From assembly GCF_014648995.1 (NCBI RefSeq), contig NZ_BMSE01000009.1, forward strand, positions 62,001 to 126,000: a DNA stretch of 64,000 nt, in the 5' to 3' direction. The number at the start of each line of letters is the position of its first letter. Within the stretch, counting starts at the first letter, position 1. Source of the DNA: Streptomyces massasporeus (GTDB lineage: Bacteria > Actinomycetota > Actinomycetes > Streptomycetales > Streptomycetaceae). Below are positions 40,352-47,888 of this stretch, one piece after another. The notes under the pieces are model-generated. The model did not search any database. It had not been told where the DNA came from and was given only the letters and a program-made list of their open reading frames with translations. The position numbers and the translations under genes were made by a program.

Positions 40352-40410
40352 CGGACGCGGGTGGCCGTCGGGTCCGGGCCGGCGGCCGCGCATGGCCATC
40401 GGCTTCCGGT

Positions 40411-40767
40411 GGGCGGGCTCGTGTGGCCGTCGGGTCCGGCTCCGGCTTCGGGCTGCGGGCGGGTGTGGCCGTCGGGTCCGGCTCCAGGTACGGGCGGGTG
40501 TGGCCGTCGGGCCCGGCTCCGGGTGGTGGGCGCGTGTGGCCGTCGTCTCCGGCTCCGGGTACGGGCTCGTGTGGCCGTCGCGTGCGGGTGGTGGAGGCGT
40601 GTGGCCTCGGCTTCGGGTGGCGGACGCGCGGCGACGTCTCCGGGTGCGGGCGTGTGTGGCCGTCGCGTGCGGGTGGTGGAGGCGTGTGGCCTCGGCTTCG
40701 GGTGGCGGGCGCGTGGGGGCGTCGGGTCCGGGTGGCGGACGCGCGGCGACGTCTCCGGGTGCGGGCG
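40411..40767 (+). repeat. Degenerate minisatellite in a 500-bp non-coding spacer
   Basis: The spacer 40352-40856 is built from variants of GTGTGGCCGTCG-GG-TCCGG units. GTGTGGCCGTCG occurs six times. A 55-base segment is repeated exactly at 40569-40623 and 40654-40708, and a segment of about 38 bases at 40615-40652 and 40730-40767. All frames are low-complexity, so I see no gene. It follows the sugar-binding lipoprotein and ends in a terminator. Confidence 0.8.
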
Positions 40768-40779
40768 CGCGGTGGGTGT

Positions 40780-40811
40780 CGCGGGGGTCTTGACTTCGCA
40801 AGACCCCCGCG
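40780..40811 (+). terminator. Strong hairpin before the kstD-like gene
   Basis: GCGGGGGTCTTG (40781-40792) and CAAGACCCCCGC (40799-40810) pair perfectly around ACTTCG, with one extra C-G pair at the base. It lacks a T run, which is common for actinobacterial terminators. Confidence 0.75.
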
Positions 40812-40856
40812 CGACATTCCCCACCCCTTTCGCGTTCTCGTCGGGCTGGAGCGGCC

Positions 40857-42656
40857 ATGACCACACGCACGGACACCGCGGACACCGCGGACACCGCGGG
40901 CACTGACACAGCCCCGACCCGAAGGCGACTGCTGGCCGGGGCCGCCGGTGCCGGGCTCGCCGTCGCCACGGGCGTCCGACAGGGCGCCCGGGCAGCCGAC
41001 TTACCCCCGCTCGGCACGTACGACGTCGTCGTCATCGGCTCCGGGGCCGCCGGCATGACCGCCGCGCTGACGGCCGCGCGGCAGGGCCTGAGCTGCGTCG
41101 TCGTGGAGAAGGCACCGACCTTCGGCGGCTCGGCCGCCCGCTCCGGCGCCGGGATCTGGATCCCCAACAACTCCGTGATCCTCGCGGCCGGCGTCCCGGA
41201 CACCCCCGCGAAGGCCGCCGCCTACCTCGCCGCGGTCGTCGGCCCGGACGTTCCCGCCGACCGGCAACGGGCCTTCCTCACCCACGGCCCGGCGACGATC
41301 TCCTTCGTCATGGCGAACAGCCCCCTCCGGTTCCGCTGGATGGAGGGCTACAGCGACTACTACCCCGAGCTCTCCGGCGGCCTGCCGAACGGCCGCTCCA
41401 TCGAGCCCGACCAGTTCGACGGCAACCTCCTGGGCGCCGAGCTGGCCCACCTGAACCCGCCGTACATGGACGTCCCCGCCGGCATGGTCGTCTTCAGCGC
41501 CGACTACAAGTGGGTCGCCCTGGCCGCCGTGAACGCCCGGGGCGCGGCCGTCGCCGCCCAGTGCCTCGCCCGCGGCGTGAAGGCGGCGACGCTCGGCCAG
41601 AAACCCCTGACGATGGGCCAGGCGCTGGCGGCCGGCCTGCGCGCGGGCCTGCGATCGGCCGGGGTCCCGGTCTGGCTCAACACACCCCTGACCGACTTGC
41701 ACGTCGAGAACGGCACGGTGACCGGAGCCGTCGTCACCCGCGACGGCACACCCGGCCTGGTCCGCGCCCGCCGGGGCGTGATCGTCGGCTCGGGCGGCTT
41801 CGAGCACAACGCCGCGATGCGGGAACGCTTCCAGCGTCAGCCCATCGGCACGGACTGGACCGTCGGGGCCAAGGAGAACACCGGCGACGGCATCCGGGCG
41901 GGCGAGCGGCTGGGCGCGGCGCTCGACCTGATGGAGGACGCCTGGTGGGGCCCGGCGATCCCGATCCCCGGCCGGCCCTACTTCTGCCTCGCCGAACGCA
42001 CCCTGCCCGGCGGGCTGCTGGTGAACGGCTCGGGCCGCCGCTTCGTCAACGAGGCCGCGCCCTACAGCGACGTCGTGCACACCATGTACGACGTCCACGA
42101 CACCGACCCGGCCATCCCCTGCTGGCTGATCGTCGACCAGAACTACCGCAACCGGTACCTCTTCAAGGACGTCCTGCCGACCCTGCCCTTCCCCGACGCC
42201 TGGTACGACTCCGGGGCCGCGCACAAGGAGTGGACCCTGGACGCCCTGGCGGCCTCGATCGGTGTGCCCGCGGCGGCCCTGCGCAGCAGCGTGAACCGCT
42301 TCAACGCTCAGGCGCGACAGGGCGAGGACCCCGACTTCCACCGCGGCGACAGCGCCTACGACCACTACTACACGGACCCCTCGGTCCTCCCCAACTCCTG
42401 TCTGGCCCCCCTCTGGCTGCCCCCGTTCCACGCCTTCCGCATCGTCCCCGGCGACCTCGGCACCAAGGGCGGCCTCCGCACGGACGCCCGGGCCCGGGTG
42501 CTGCGCGAGGACGGCTCGGTGATCCCGGGCCTGTACGCGGCGGGGAACGCCAGCGCGGCCGTGATGGGCCACAGCTACGCGGGCGCGGGCTCGACGATCG
42601 GCCCGGCGATGACGTTCGGGTACATCGCGGCGCGGGACATCGCGGGGGCGCTGTAG
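40857..42656 (+). CDS. Tat-exported FAD dehydrogenase, 3-ketosteroid-delta1-dehydrogenase-like
   Basis: A 599-residue flavoprotein. The N-terminus has a small TADTADTA repeat, then a Tat signal (TRRRLLAGAAGAGLAVATG). The Rossmann motif DVVVIGSGAAGMTAALTAAR and the ending YAAGNASAAVMGHSYAGAGSTIGPA are those of the KstD/fumarate-reductase group. KstD enzymes insert a 1,2 double bond in the steroid A ring. A Tat signal is unusual for KstD, so the substrate may differ. A GACACCGCG triplication (40872-40898) creates the N-terminal repeat. Confidence 0.75.
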   Translation: MTTRTDTADTADTAGTDTAPTRRRLLAGAAGAGLAVATGVRQGARAADLPPLGTYDVVVIGSGAAGMTAALTAARQGLSCVVVEKAPTFGGSAARSGAGIWIPNNSVILAAGVPDTPAKAAAYLAAVVGPDVPADRQRAFLTHGPATISFVMANSPLRFRWMEGYSDYYPELSGGLPNGRSIEPDQFDGNLLGAELAHLNPPYMDVPAGMVVFSADYKWVALAAVNARGAAVAAQCLARGVKAATLGQKPLTMGQALAAGLRAGLRSAGVPVWLNTPLTDLHVENGTVTGAVVTRDGTPGLVRARRGVIVGSGGFEHNAAMRERFQRQPIGTDWTVGAKENTGDGIRAGERLGAALDLMEDAWWGPAIPIPGRPYFCLAERTLPGGLLVNGSGRRFVNEAAPYSDVVHTMYDVHDTDPAIPCWLIVDQNYRNRYLFKDVLPTLPFPDAWYDSGAAHKEWTLDALAASIGVPAAALRSSVNRFNAQARQGEDPDFHRGDSAYDHYYTDPSVLPNSCLAPLWLPPFHAFRIVPGDLGTKGGLRTDARARVLREDGSVIPGLYAAGNASAAVMGHSYAGAGSTIGPAMTFGYIAARDIAGAL

Positions 42657-42798
42657 GGGGCGGGGCTGGGCTGGGCGGGGCCGGGGGTCTCCAGAGAGCT
42701 GAGCGTGAACCGGTCGCGGTGCGCCTGTGGGCATCCGCGGCCGATCACGGGGCCACCCGGGGCGTCGCGCGTGGGGCTGCGGCGATGCCCCGGGCGGT

Positions 42799-43557
42799 TC
42801 AGTCCCCGGGCTTGCGCGCCACGAGGCTCGCCTGGGCGACCGGCTCGCCCTGTGTCTCGTCGGGCTCTCGTACGGTCGTGGCGCGGACGGTGAAGCCGGC
42901 GTCGCTCAGCAGGGCGCCGATGCGCTCCGGCCGGCCCCGGCGGAAGGTCAGGGACACCTGGTGGCCGAAGGCCTCCTCGTAGCGGCGGGGCTCGTCGCCG
43001 CACTGGAAGCCGAGCAGCAGATGGCCGCCGGGGCGCAGGACGCGGTGGAAACCGGCGAAGAGGGCGGGCAGGTGCTCCTCGGGTGTGTGGATGATCGAGT
43101 ACCAGGCCACGACACCGTCGAGTGAGCCGTCCGGCAGGTCCAGCTCCTGCATCGCGCCCTGTTCGAACCGCAGGCCCGGATTCTCGCGGCGGGCGATCGC
43201 GAGCATCGACTCCGACAGGTCCAGCCCGAACACCGACAGCCCCTGGGACGCCAGGTACGCCGTCACCCGCCCGGGCCCGCACCCCAGGTCGGCGACGTCG
43301 CCCCCCTCGCCCACGAGCTCCGCGAACCCGTGCAGCACGCCCCGGTCCAGCGCCGTCCCCGGGCGCAGGTCACCGAACTGGACGGCGTACTCCTCGGCGA
43401 CGGTGTCGTAGAACAGGCGGGTCTCGCACACGAAGCCGGGGGTGTCGGTCACGAGGTCAGGGGCGCCGGTCACTGGACCGGGGGTGTCGGTCACAAGACC
43501 GGGGGTGTCGCTCACGAGGTCCGGGGCGTCATTCACGCGGTCAGGGGCATCGGTCAT
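42799..43557 (-). CDS. Class I SAM-dependent methyltransferase with a repeat N-terminus
   Basis: A 252-residue protein. Residues 45-252 form a methyltransferase domain (VADLGCGPGRVTAYLASQG; LDLSESMLAIAR; DGVVAWYSIIHTPEEHLP). Ahead of it are six 7-residue repeats with consensus DTPGLVT, encoded by 21-bp tandem repeats at 43426-43551. The acceptor is unknown. The repeats look like recent slippage and probably form a flexible arm. Confidence 0.82.
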   Translation of the reverse strand: MTDAPDRVNDAPDLVSDTPGLVTDTPGPVTGAPDLVTDTPGFVCETRLFYDTVAEEYAVQFGDLRPGTALDRGVLHGFAELVGEGGDVADLGCGPGRVTAYLASQGLSVFGLDLSESMLAIARRENPGLRFEQGAMQELDLPDGSLDGVVAWYSIIHTPEEHLPALFAGFHRVLRPGGHLLLGFQCGDEPRRYEEAFGHQVSLTFRRGRPERIGALLSDAGFTVRATTVREPDETQGEPVAQASLVARKPGD

Positions 43558-43568
43558 GGCCGGAGACC

Positions 43569-43922
43569 CTAGCGCGAGCCGCTGTCTTCCCGGCCCTCGT
43601 CCGAGCGGCCGTCCGCCTGGTTCCGGCCATGCTCCACGGCGCCCTGCTTGCCCGCGTCGCCCGGGTTCTTCCCATCGCCCGGGTTCTCCCCGTCCCCCTG
43701 GACCTGCCGGGCCCGCCCCGCGCCGATACCCGCGCCCGCTCCGATCGCCGTGCCGAAGCCGAGGCCCAAGGCCAGGCCCAGCGCGGGATTGTCGAAGACG
43801 GTCATGCCGAGCACGATGCCTATGGCCGTGCCGAGGGACAGGCCGACCGACAGGCCCATGGCCAGGGGCTTGTCGGCGGGCGTACCGCCGGCTTCCCCAC
43901 TGTTCTCCTGGTCTTCCCGCAT
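43569..43922 (-). CDS. Glycine-zipper membrane protein
   Basis: A 117-residue protein. Two Gly-rich hydrophobic helices with GxxxG spacing (GLSVGLSLGTAIGIVLGM and ALGLALGLGFGTAIGAGAGIG) are flanked by acidic termini. A short DGENPGDGKNPGD repeat lies in the tail. This glycine-zipper pattern is common in small actinobacterial membrane proteins of unknown role. Confidence 0.65.
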   Translation of the reverse strand: MREDQENSGEAGGTPADKPLAMGLSVGLSLGTAIGIVLGMTVFDNPALGLALGLGFGTAIGAGAGIGAGRARQVQGDGENPGDGKNPGDAGKQGAVEHGRNQADGRSDEGREDSGSR

Positions 43923-43987
43923 CCGCTCATCGTCCCACGGCCGGAATTCACCGGGAATTCACCGGACAGAAGGGCTTGGATAAGGGC

Positions 43988-44020
43988 AGGAGCCCCGTCG
44001 CCTGGCGGCGCGGGGCTCCT
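43988..44020 (-). terminator. Terminator of the cold-shock gene
   Basis: AGGAGCCCCG (43988-43997) and CGGGGCTCCT (44011-44020) form a perfect 10-base stem 14 bases beyond the csp stop on the reverse strand. Confidence 0.85.
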
Positions 44021-44033
44021 TGGGTACTACAAA

Positions 44034-44237
44034 TCAGACCGGCGTGACGTTCTCAGCCTGCGGGCCCTTCGGACCCTGCGTGACGTCGAAAGACACCTGC
44101 TGGTTCTCCTCGAGCGAGCGGAAGCCGCTAGCGTTGATCGCGGAGTAGTGGACGAAGACGTCGGGGCCGCCGCCCTCCTGGGCGATGAAACCAAAGCCCT
44201 TTTCGGCGTTGAACCACTTCACGGTTCCGGTAGCCAT
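44034..44237 (-). CDS. Cold-shock domain protein
   Basis: A 67-residue CSP (MATGTVKWFNAEKGFGFI). RNP1 is KGFGFI and RNP2 is VFVHYSAI, both needed for single-stranded nucleic-acid binding. It acts as an RNA chaperone and is close to the streptomycete SC 7.0/CspA-type proteins. AGGAGG 6 bases before the ATG is near perfect. The leader upstream (to about 44400) is AT-richer than its surroundings and may contain a structured 5' UTR, as in other csp genes. Confidence 0.95.
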   Translation of the reverse strand: MATGTVKWFNAEKGFGFIAQEGGGPDVFVHYSAINASGFRSLEENQQVSFDVTQGPKGPQAENVTPV

Positions 44238-44558
44238 AAGCCCTCCTTGGGCCCAAAAGGGTTGCCCTGCTCCAGAACCAGCAAGTGTGAAGATGAATTC
44301 CGCACAAGTGCATATGTCTGAGAATGACGAGAGCCCGCGGTCACATGCTCCGCAGGCTCTGTACTGCAAGGGAAACCAAACTGCAACTTGCGACGAGCCT
44401 AGCACGCAGGCCGCGGAATGCAATAGGGGTCAAGATCACGTCACCCGAATGTTTGAACATCGTCCGGCCGACTGGCGGAGGGGGTGCCCGCAACGGGCCC
44501 ACACCCCGACGGCGGGGTCGCGCGCCCGCCCGTACGCCGTGAGGGCTAGCCTCACGAT
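44238..44558. promoter_or_regulatory. Divergent csp/mqnA regulatory region
   Basis: A 320-base gene-free stretch between csp (reverse) and mqnA (forward). GC content falls around 44280-44450, which suits promoters and a csp leader. Just before the mqnA start, GTGAGG (44539-44544) and CCTCAC (44550-44555) form an inverted repeat spaced by 5. It is a possible operator or start-site hairpin. Confidence 0.5.
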
Positions 44559-45407
44559 GTGGACAATCCTCGCACCCGGCCGCGCGTCGGCCACATCCAG
44601 TTCCTGAACTGCCTGCCCCTGTACTGGGGGCTCGCGAGAACGGGCACGCTCCTCGACTTCGAGCTCTCCAAGGACACCCCGGAGAAGCTCAGCGAGAAGC
44701 TGGTGCAGGGCGAACTCGACATCGGTCCGATCACCCTCGTCGAGTTCCTCCGGCACGCCGACGACCTGGTCGCCTTCCCCGACATCGCCGTCGGCTGCGA
44801 CGGCCCGGTCATGTCCTGCGTGATCGTCTCGCAGGTCCCCCTGGACCGGCTGGACGGCGCCCGCGTCGCCCTCGGGTCGACCTCACGCACCTCCGTGCGC
44901 CTCGCCCAGCTGCTTCTCGCCGAGCGGTACGGCGTCCAGCCGGACTACTACACCTGCCCGCCCGACCTGAGCCTGATGATGCAGGAGGCCGACGCCGCCG
45001 TCCTCATCGGCGACGCCGCGCTGCGCGCCAACATGCTCGACGGGCCGCGCTTCGGCCTGGAAGTGCACGACCTCGGCGCGCTGTGGAAGGAGTGGACGGG
45101 CCTGCCGTTCGTCTTCGCGGTCTGGGCGGCCCGACGCGACTACCTGGAGCGCGAGCCGGTCATCACGCGCCGGGTGCACGAGGCCTTCCTCGACTCCCGC
45201 AACCTCTCCCTGGAGGAGGTCGGCAAGGTCGCCGAGCAGGCCGCCCGCTGGGAGGCCTTCGACGAGGAGACCCTCGCCCGCTACTTCACGACCCTCGACT
45301 TCCGCTTCGGCGGCCCGCAGCTGGCAGCGGTCGCCGAGTTCGCCCGGCGGGTCGGTCCGACGACCGGCTTCCCCGCGGACGTGAAGGTGGACCTGCTCCA
45401 GCCGTGA
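44559..45407 (+). CDS. mqnA: Chorismate dehydratase
   Basis: A 282-residue MqnA. It converts chorismate to 3-[(1-carboxyvinyl)oxy]benzoate, the first step of the futalosine route. The protein has a periplasmic-binding-like fold: RVGHIQFLNCLPLYWGL at the start, GELDIGPITLVEFLRHADDL, and LGSTSRTSVRLAQLLLAERYG. The length is standard. The GTG start lies within the region of an inverted repeat and has a weak ribosome-binding site. Confidence 0.92.
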   Translation: MDNPRTRPRVGHIQFLNCLPLYWGLARTGTLLDFELSKDTPEKLSEKLVQGELDIGPITLVEFLRHADDLVAFPDIAVGCDGPVMSCVIVSQVPLDRLDGARVALGSTSRTSVRLAQLLLAERYGVQPDYYTCPPDLSLMMQEADAAVLIGDAALRANMLDGPRFGLEVHDLGALWKEWTGLPFVFAVWAARRDYLEREPVITRRVHEAFLDSRNLSLEEVGKVAEQAARWEAFDEETLARYFTTLDFRFGGPQLAAVAEFARRVGPTTGFPADVKVDLLQP

Positions 45408-45499
45408 GCCGGACGGTGCTCCCGCACTACTCTGCTGGTGGTGCAGGCGTACCGGGACCGGAGCCGTCCCCGCCTGCCCACGGGGGAGGGGTGACGCCC

Positions 45500-47305
45500 A
45501 TGCGGCCGCTCGACGTCGACGAACCCACCGTCGTGGGGCCCTACCGGCTGCTCGGCCGACTGGGCTCCGGCGGCATGGGCCGGGTCTACCTGGGCCGCAG
45601 CGCCGGTGGCCGCACGGTCGCCGTGAAGATCGTGCATCCGCACTTCGCGCTGGACGAGGAGTTCCGGGCGCGTTTCCGGCGTGAGGTCGAGGCCGCGCGC
45701 CGGGTGGGCGGCGCCTGGACGGCGCCCGTCCTGGACGCCGACCCGGGGGCACGAGTGCCTTGGGTGGCCACCGCGTACGCCGCCGGTCCGTCCCTGTCGG
45801 CCGCGGTCACCGACGGCGGGCCCCTGCCGGCCCACACCGTACGGGCCCTGGGCGCGGGACTCGCCGAGGCGCTGGCGGCGGTGCACGAGCTGGGCCTGGT
45901 GCACCGGGACGTGAAGCCGTCGAACGTCCTGCTGACCCTCGACGGTCCGCTGCTGATCGACTTCGGGATCGCCCGGGCCACCGACGGCACGGCGTCCCTC
46001 ACCTCCACCGGCGTGTCCATCGGCTCGCCCGGCTACATGTCGCCCGAGCAGATCCTGGGCAAGGGCGTCACGGGCGCGGCCGACGTCTTCTCGCTGGGCG
46101 CGGTCCTGGCGTACGCGGCGACCGGGCAGCAGCCCTTCCCCGGCGACTCCTCCGCCGCCCTCCTCTACAAGGTCGTCCACGAGGAACCGGAACTCGGCTT
46201 GATGGACGGCGAGTTGCGGGGCCTCACGGCGGAGTGCCTCGCCAAGGACCCGGCGGTGAGGCCCGCCCCGGCCGAGCTGGCCCGCCGCCTGGCCCCCGAG
46301 GGGGCGGCCCGGCTCGTGGCCGGCGGCTGGCTGCCGGGGACGCTGGTGGAGCAGGTGAGCCGCAGCGCGGTGCAACTACTGAACCTGGAGGCGACGGGGG
46401 CGGGAGCGGGCGTGGGGGCCGGTGGGCCTTCCGGGCCGGTGGGGTTCAGCAGCCCTTCGGTGGGGGCGGCGCCGGGAGCAGCCGGGGGCGAGGAGCAGGG
46501 GCTCGGAGTATTCGGACCGCCGCCGGTGATGCCATCGCCCGGGACCGGGGCGCAGACACCCGTCATTGCCGCAGTACCCGAACCCCGGGACGGCGACCAC
46601 CCGCAGGGCGCGGTATCCGAACCCCGGGACGGCGACCACCCGCAGGGCGCGGTATCCGAGCCCCGGGACGGCGACCACCCGCAGGACACCGCCCCGACCT
46701 CCGGTCGGCGGCCCGGCAGGGTCACCGTTTCCGTCGCGGCGACGTCCACGCCGGAGGGCGAGGGCGGCGGACGGGTGCGCAGGCTGAGCTGCTCCGTGGC
46801 GCTGGCGGTCGCGGGGGCGATGGCGGCCGTGACGATCGGGTCGGTGTTCGTGTTCGACCTGCTGCCCGGGCGCGGTGGCCAGGACGACGCCGACTCGGGC
46901 AGCGGGTCCGACTCGCCCCCGGCGGCGACCGCGAGCTCGGCCCCCTCCACCGGTGCCGTGCCCGCCGCGTACCTCGGTACCTGGGAAGGCCAGGGCGTCG
47001 CCCTCGACGGCAGACTGCCCCTCGGCACGTTCCGCATCACGGTCGAACGGGCCGCCGTCGGCCAGGAGTTGGGCAAGCTCCGCCAGACCGACCCGATCGG
47101 CGGCGTGTGTGTCGACGTACTCACCCTGAAGCAGGTCACGAAGAAGGAGCTCGTCGCGACGTCGGTCGGCGCGAAGACCAACCACAGCGGCTGCAACCCC
47201 GCGAAGACGACGGTCCACCTCAAGCCGGTGGGCGACGACCTGCAATACCGGTCGGAGAGCGAGGAGTCGGGGCGGCCACAGGCTCGGATGTCGAGGGTGG
47301 GGTAG
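45500..47305 (+). CDS. Membrane-anchored Ser/Thr protein kinase
   Basis: A 601-residue kinase. The Gly loop is LGSGGMGRVYLG, the Lys is in TVAVKIV, the catalytic loop is HRDVKPSNV, then DFGIARA and SPGYMSPEQ. After the kinase domain (residues 12-275) comes a Gly/Pro linker containing three 13-residue EPRDGDHPQGAVS repeats (DNA 46571-46687). One transmembrane helix follows (SVALAVAGAMAAVTIGSVFVF), then a 130-residue extracellular domain with two cysteines. There are no PASTA repeats. It overlaps the next reverse gene by 86 bases at the 3' ends. Confidence 0.9.
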   Translation: MRPLDVDEPTVVGPYRLLGRLGSGGMGRVYLGRSAGGRTVAVKIVHPHFALDEEFRARFRREVEAARRVGGAWTAPVLDADPGARVPWVATAYAAGPSLSAAVTDGGPLPAHTVRALGAGLAEALAAVHELGLVHRDVKPSNVLLTLDGPLLIDFGIARATDGTASLTSTGVSIGSPGYMSPEQILGKGVTGAADVFSLGAVLAYAATGQQPFPGDSSAALLYKVVHEEPELGLMDGELRGLTAECLAKDPAVRPAPAELARRLAPEGAARLVAGGWLPGTLVEQVSRSAVQLLNLEATGAGAGVGAGGPSGPVGFSSPSVGAAPGAAGGEEQGLGVFGPPPVMPSPGTGAQTPVIAAVPEPRDGDHPQGAVSEPRDGDHPQGAVSEPRDGDHPQDTAPTSGRRPGRVTVSVAATSTPEGEGGGRVRRLSCSVALAVAGAMAAVTIGSVFVFDLLPGRGGQDDADSGSGSDSPPAATASSAPSTGAVPAAYLGTWEGQGVALDGRLPLGTFRITVERAAVGQELGKLRQTDPIGGVCVDVLTLKQVTKKELVATSVGAKTNHSGCNPAKTTVHLKPVGDDLQYRSESEESGRPQARMSRVG

Positions 47306-47726
47306 AGGGCGTCCTGCGGCTGAGCCTGACCAGCAGGGTGATCAGCAGCGCAGCTGCCACGAGGGTGGAGACGAGGCCGACGACCCACAGCCATGGGTAG
47401 TGCACGTGCACCCAACAGGGGCCGCCCTCGCCGTAGCAGTCGGCGTCCCAGTTGCGGCGCCGTTTGGGCCGTACGGTCGTGGCGATCACCCCGGCGACCA
47501 GGTAGCAAGCGGCCAGCCCGGACAGGGACGCGGCCGCCCAGGCCAGCGAACGCGCCTTGCCCCTCTTCCAGTCCATCCGCAAGAGCGGCGCCACCCAGGC
47601 GAAGAAGACCACCGGCACCAGGGCACCGACCGTGCCGGCGAAGGCGTACGCACCGCCGGGCCACGCCGGAGCGAAGTCGCCCCAGAGCTCGTGGCCCCAG
47701 TACATGTCGAAGAGGACCAGCGGCAT
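47220..47726 (-). CDS. Four-helix membrane protein, start possibly lost
   Basis: At least 168 residues, with helices around MPLVLFDMYW, FAGTVGALVPVVFFAWVAPL, SLAWAAASLSGLAACYLVAGV and WLWVVGLVSTLVAAALLITL. The open frame extends upstream without an ATG or GTG through a further hydrophobic stretch (GWGCLWACLVLPGFVALI). At SVSEQEKQ, where a start would be expected, the codon is GTC instead of GTG. The real protein may therefore begin earlier. Function unknown. It lies between the kinase and EccC. Confidence 0.6.
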   Translation of the reverse strand: MPLVLFDMYWGHELWGDFAPAWPGGAYAFAGTVGALVPVVFFAWVAPLLRMDWKRGKARSLAWAAASLSGLAACYLVAGVIATTVRPKRRRNWDADCYGEGGPCWVHVHYPWLWVVGLVSTLVAAALLITLLVRLSRRTPSTPPSTSEPVAAPTPRSPTGIAGRRPPA

Positions 47727-47888
47727 GATCAGGGCGACGAAGCCGGGGAGTACCAGGCAGGCCCACAGACAACCCCAGCCCTGCTTCTCCTGCTCGGAGA
47801 CTGACGGGCGGCCCGGCCGGTGCTCGTACCGTAGCGCCGACCCCGCCGCCTTCCTCCGCTTCGGCCTCGCCGACCCCCGCTCAACGCC

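Noticed and set aside
40361..40906. Open frames in the 40.4-40.8 kb spacer
   Set aside because: All frames are tandem-repeat low complexity, none has a start signal, and the region ends in a terminator.
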